Below are positions 57,735 through 64,000 of a DNA stretch of 64,000 bases, one piece after another (the stretch's first letter is position 1; each line of letters starts with the position of its first letter). This stretch comes from Oikopleura dioica (Eukaryota > Chordata > Appendicularia > Copelata > Oikopleuridae): NCBI GenBank assembly GCA_907165135.1, contig OU015569.1:3658001-3722000 (forward strand), read 5' to 3'. The notes under the pieces are model-generated. The model did no database searches. It saw only the letters and a program-made list of their open reading frames with translations, and was not told where the DNA came from. Both the position numbers and the translations under genes were made by a program.

Positions 57735-58413
57735 ATTGCAATTTTCATCACGCTCCCAGTCTGAATTATTCCGAGCGTTATGATTAGCTAAACCCGCTGC
57801 GACGATGGGAATAAAAAAAAAAGCGCTATTTGGACAGAACGAGCACCGCTCATGGTTTATTTGCAAAAGACTACTGTAAGAAAATTCTTCTTCTCTCGAG
57901 TGCGCTTTTGTGGTTGCTGCGAGGTGCTCTGTAAGAATGAATCCAAGAGGGAACAGTAACATTATCTTTTTATTCTTTTTACACGAGTTAACCAAACGAA
58001 CATTTTTCTTTCTTTTCAAATGTAAAATAAAATAAGTTATATTGACTAAGGCCAAAATAGTCGCTTCGACAAAACGGAAGGAACAATTTTCATCGAGTAG
58101 CAGTGATTGGAAAGCAGCACATGTTCAATGGCAAGTTAATTAGAGTTCTCAGGCCGTTGAGAGTCTATCGACGTACGTAAATTAGGAAAACAAATGTAGA
58201 ATTGCTTTCAAGTCTTTTTACAGAAAGAAGTATTCTAAAATAAAAAAAGAAATATAGAAAATATGAAGTAATTTAGTAACGTAGATTTCCTTGTTAACGT
58301 TAAACGGAAGGTTTTATGAACTTTTTAAATACTCAAATAACTTAGTTGAGGAGAACGAACGGGAGAAGTGTAAATGAGGCGCATCTCCGAGTGGAATGAG
58401 ACAGCTGATTTTG
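57735..58413. other. Spacer between USP7 3' end and GTPBP1 5' end
   Basis: A minus-strand open frame at 57735-58055 runs into GTPBP1, but it lacks conserved content and an earlier start is not needed. Otherwise this is AT-rich sequence without a gene. Confidence 0.35.
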
Positions 58414-63388
<4,975 letters not shown>

Positions 63389-63495
63389 CTAAAAAACAAG
63401 AATTCGATAATTGAGATATTGAAGATTTCTAGAATATACAGTATTTATCAAAGATTTAGCTAGACATCCTCGTTAGTTTATAAGCAAGAACCAAA

Positions 63496-63723
63496 ATGGA
63501 TCGGACTCGACGGCTTTCGCGAAGAGAAAACCGACTTTTTGAAATAAAAGAAGAATATGCCAAAAACCAGCCTGTAGCATCTAACAAAAGCCTTCAAAGA
63601 ATCAACTCTGCAGCTTCTGGTATCAGAAAAAATGACTCCTCGAAAGATTATCTACTTCCAATCAAGAACACAGATAGTGCCAGCTCGTCATTTTCGAGGA
63701 CTAGTTCAGGAATCGATTCTTAG
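63496..63723 (+). CDS. Small Ser/Arg-rich protein, unknown
   Basis: A 75-codon frame, MDRTRRLSRRENRLFEIKEE, with a Ser-rich second half (SASSSFSRTSSGIDS-stop). It diverges from USP7 with about 107 bases between them. The composition suggests a disordered, phosphorylated protein. A downstream gene starts 93 bases after its stop. Confidence 0.42.
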   Translation: MDRTRRLSRRENRLFEIKEEYAKNQPVASNKSLQRINSAASGIRKNDSSKDYLLPIKNTDSASSSFSRTSSGIDS

Positions 63724-63816
63724 AAATCTAAACCGATGAGTTTATGGCCTAAAGTTTAGGTGTATACTTTCTCAATCCGCTAAACAGGTGTTTCATCGAA
63801 GATTTCAAGCAACAGA

Positions 63817-64000
63817 ATGCTGTCTCCGCGAAATAGGTCTGTCAAGGAAATAATGAGAAAACAGAAAAATGTTAACTCGCCGCTGATGGACGACAGAAAT
63901 ATTCGAAAATGTCAAATTTGGCGTTTCCCTATTGAAGATATTGAGCGACTACTTATCAACGGAAAAATAACTTATCGATACAAGTCTACTGGGTACGACA
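63817..64000 (+). CDS. Partial gene cut by window end, unknown
   Basis: The ATG at 63817 opens MLSPRNRSVKEIMRKQKNVN, then MDDRNIRKCQIWRFPIEDIE, still open at the window edge. A CAAGCAACAG acceptor ends directly before the ATG, as expected for a trans-spliced downstream cistron after the 63496 gene. No domain can be named from 61 residues. Confidence 0.42.
   Translation, partial: MLSPRNRSVKEIMRKQKNVNSPLMDDRNIRKCQIWRFPIEDIERLLINGKITYRYKSTGYD

Overview
The window looks like nuclear DNA from a larvacean tunicate (Oikopleura-like). It carries a chordate gene set (a connexin with the C-x6-C-x3-C / C-x4-C-x5-C loops, a vertebrate-type non-muscle myosin II, a GH9 endoglucanase as expected in tunicates). 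Introns are tiny, mostly 30-60 nt, and genes sit close together on both strands. Several genes are tens of bases apart with an AG acceptor just before the downstream ATG, as in larvacean trans-spliced operons. Organism and operon calls are inferences from sequence style; exon models were built by hand from splice sites and reading phase.

Layout. 0.5-0.9 kb: 3' part of a membrane protein gene (+). 1.2-4.5 kb: secreted GH9 endoglucanase with a CBM2-like domain (-), possibly fused to an upstream secreted coiled coil. 5.2-12.2 kb: two axonemal genes in tandem (+), a DRC8/EFCAB2-like protein and SPAG17. 12.6-15.3 kb: HADHA (-). 15.3-22 kb: sparse, with a small unknown gene (-), a four-TM gene (+) and several MITEs. 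22-34.3 kb: non-muscle myosin II (+) with a long 5' region, two alternative relay exons and several alternative tail exons. 35-44 kb: small secreted and membrane proteins, a divergent Polo-like kinase (+) and a divergent homeodomain protein (+). 44.6-46 kb: connexin (+). 46.2-49.9 kb: a compact minus-strand cluster SURF1, TMEM70-like, MFS transporter, small protein. 50-52.5 kb: AGBL5/CCP5 (-). 53.2-54.5 kb: mitochondrial ribosomal protein uS12m (-), with a coiled-coil gene on the opposite strand inside its large intron. 54.6-55.3 kb: hAT-type MITE. 55.7-57.7 kb: GTPBP1 (-). 58.4-63.4 kb: USP7 (-), with a MITE inserted inside a coding exon and a one-base frame break at the catalytic motif. 63.5 kb to the end: two small + strand genes, the last cut by the window edge.

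Functional themes are flagella (DRC8, SPAG17, AGBL5), mitochondria (HADHA, SURF1, TMEM70-like, uS12m) and cytoskeleton/cell cycle (myosin II, Polo-like kinase). The strongest points for follow-up are the USP7 exon insertion, the myosin relay-exon pair and alternative tails, the gene nested in uS12m, and the SURF1/TMEM70-like pair.
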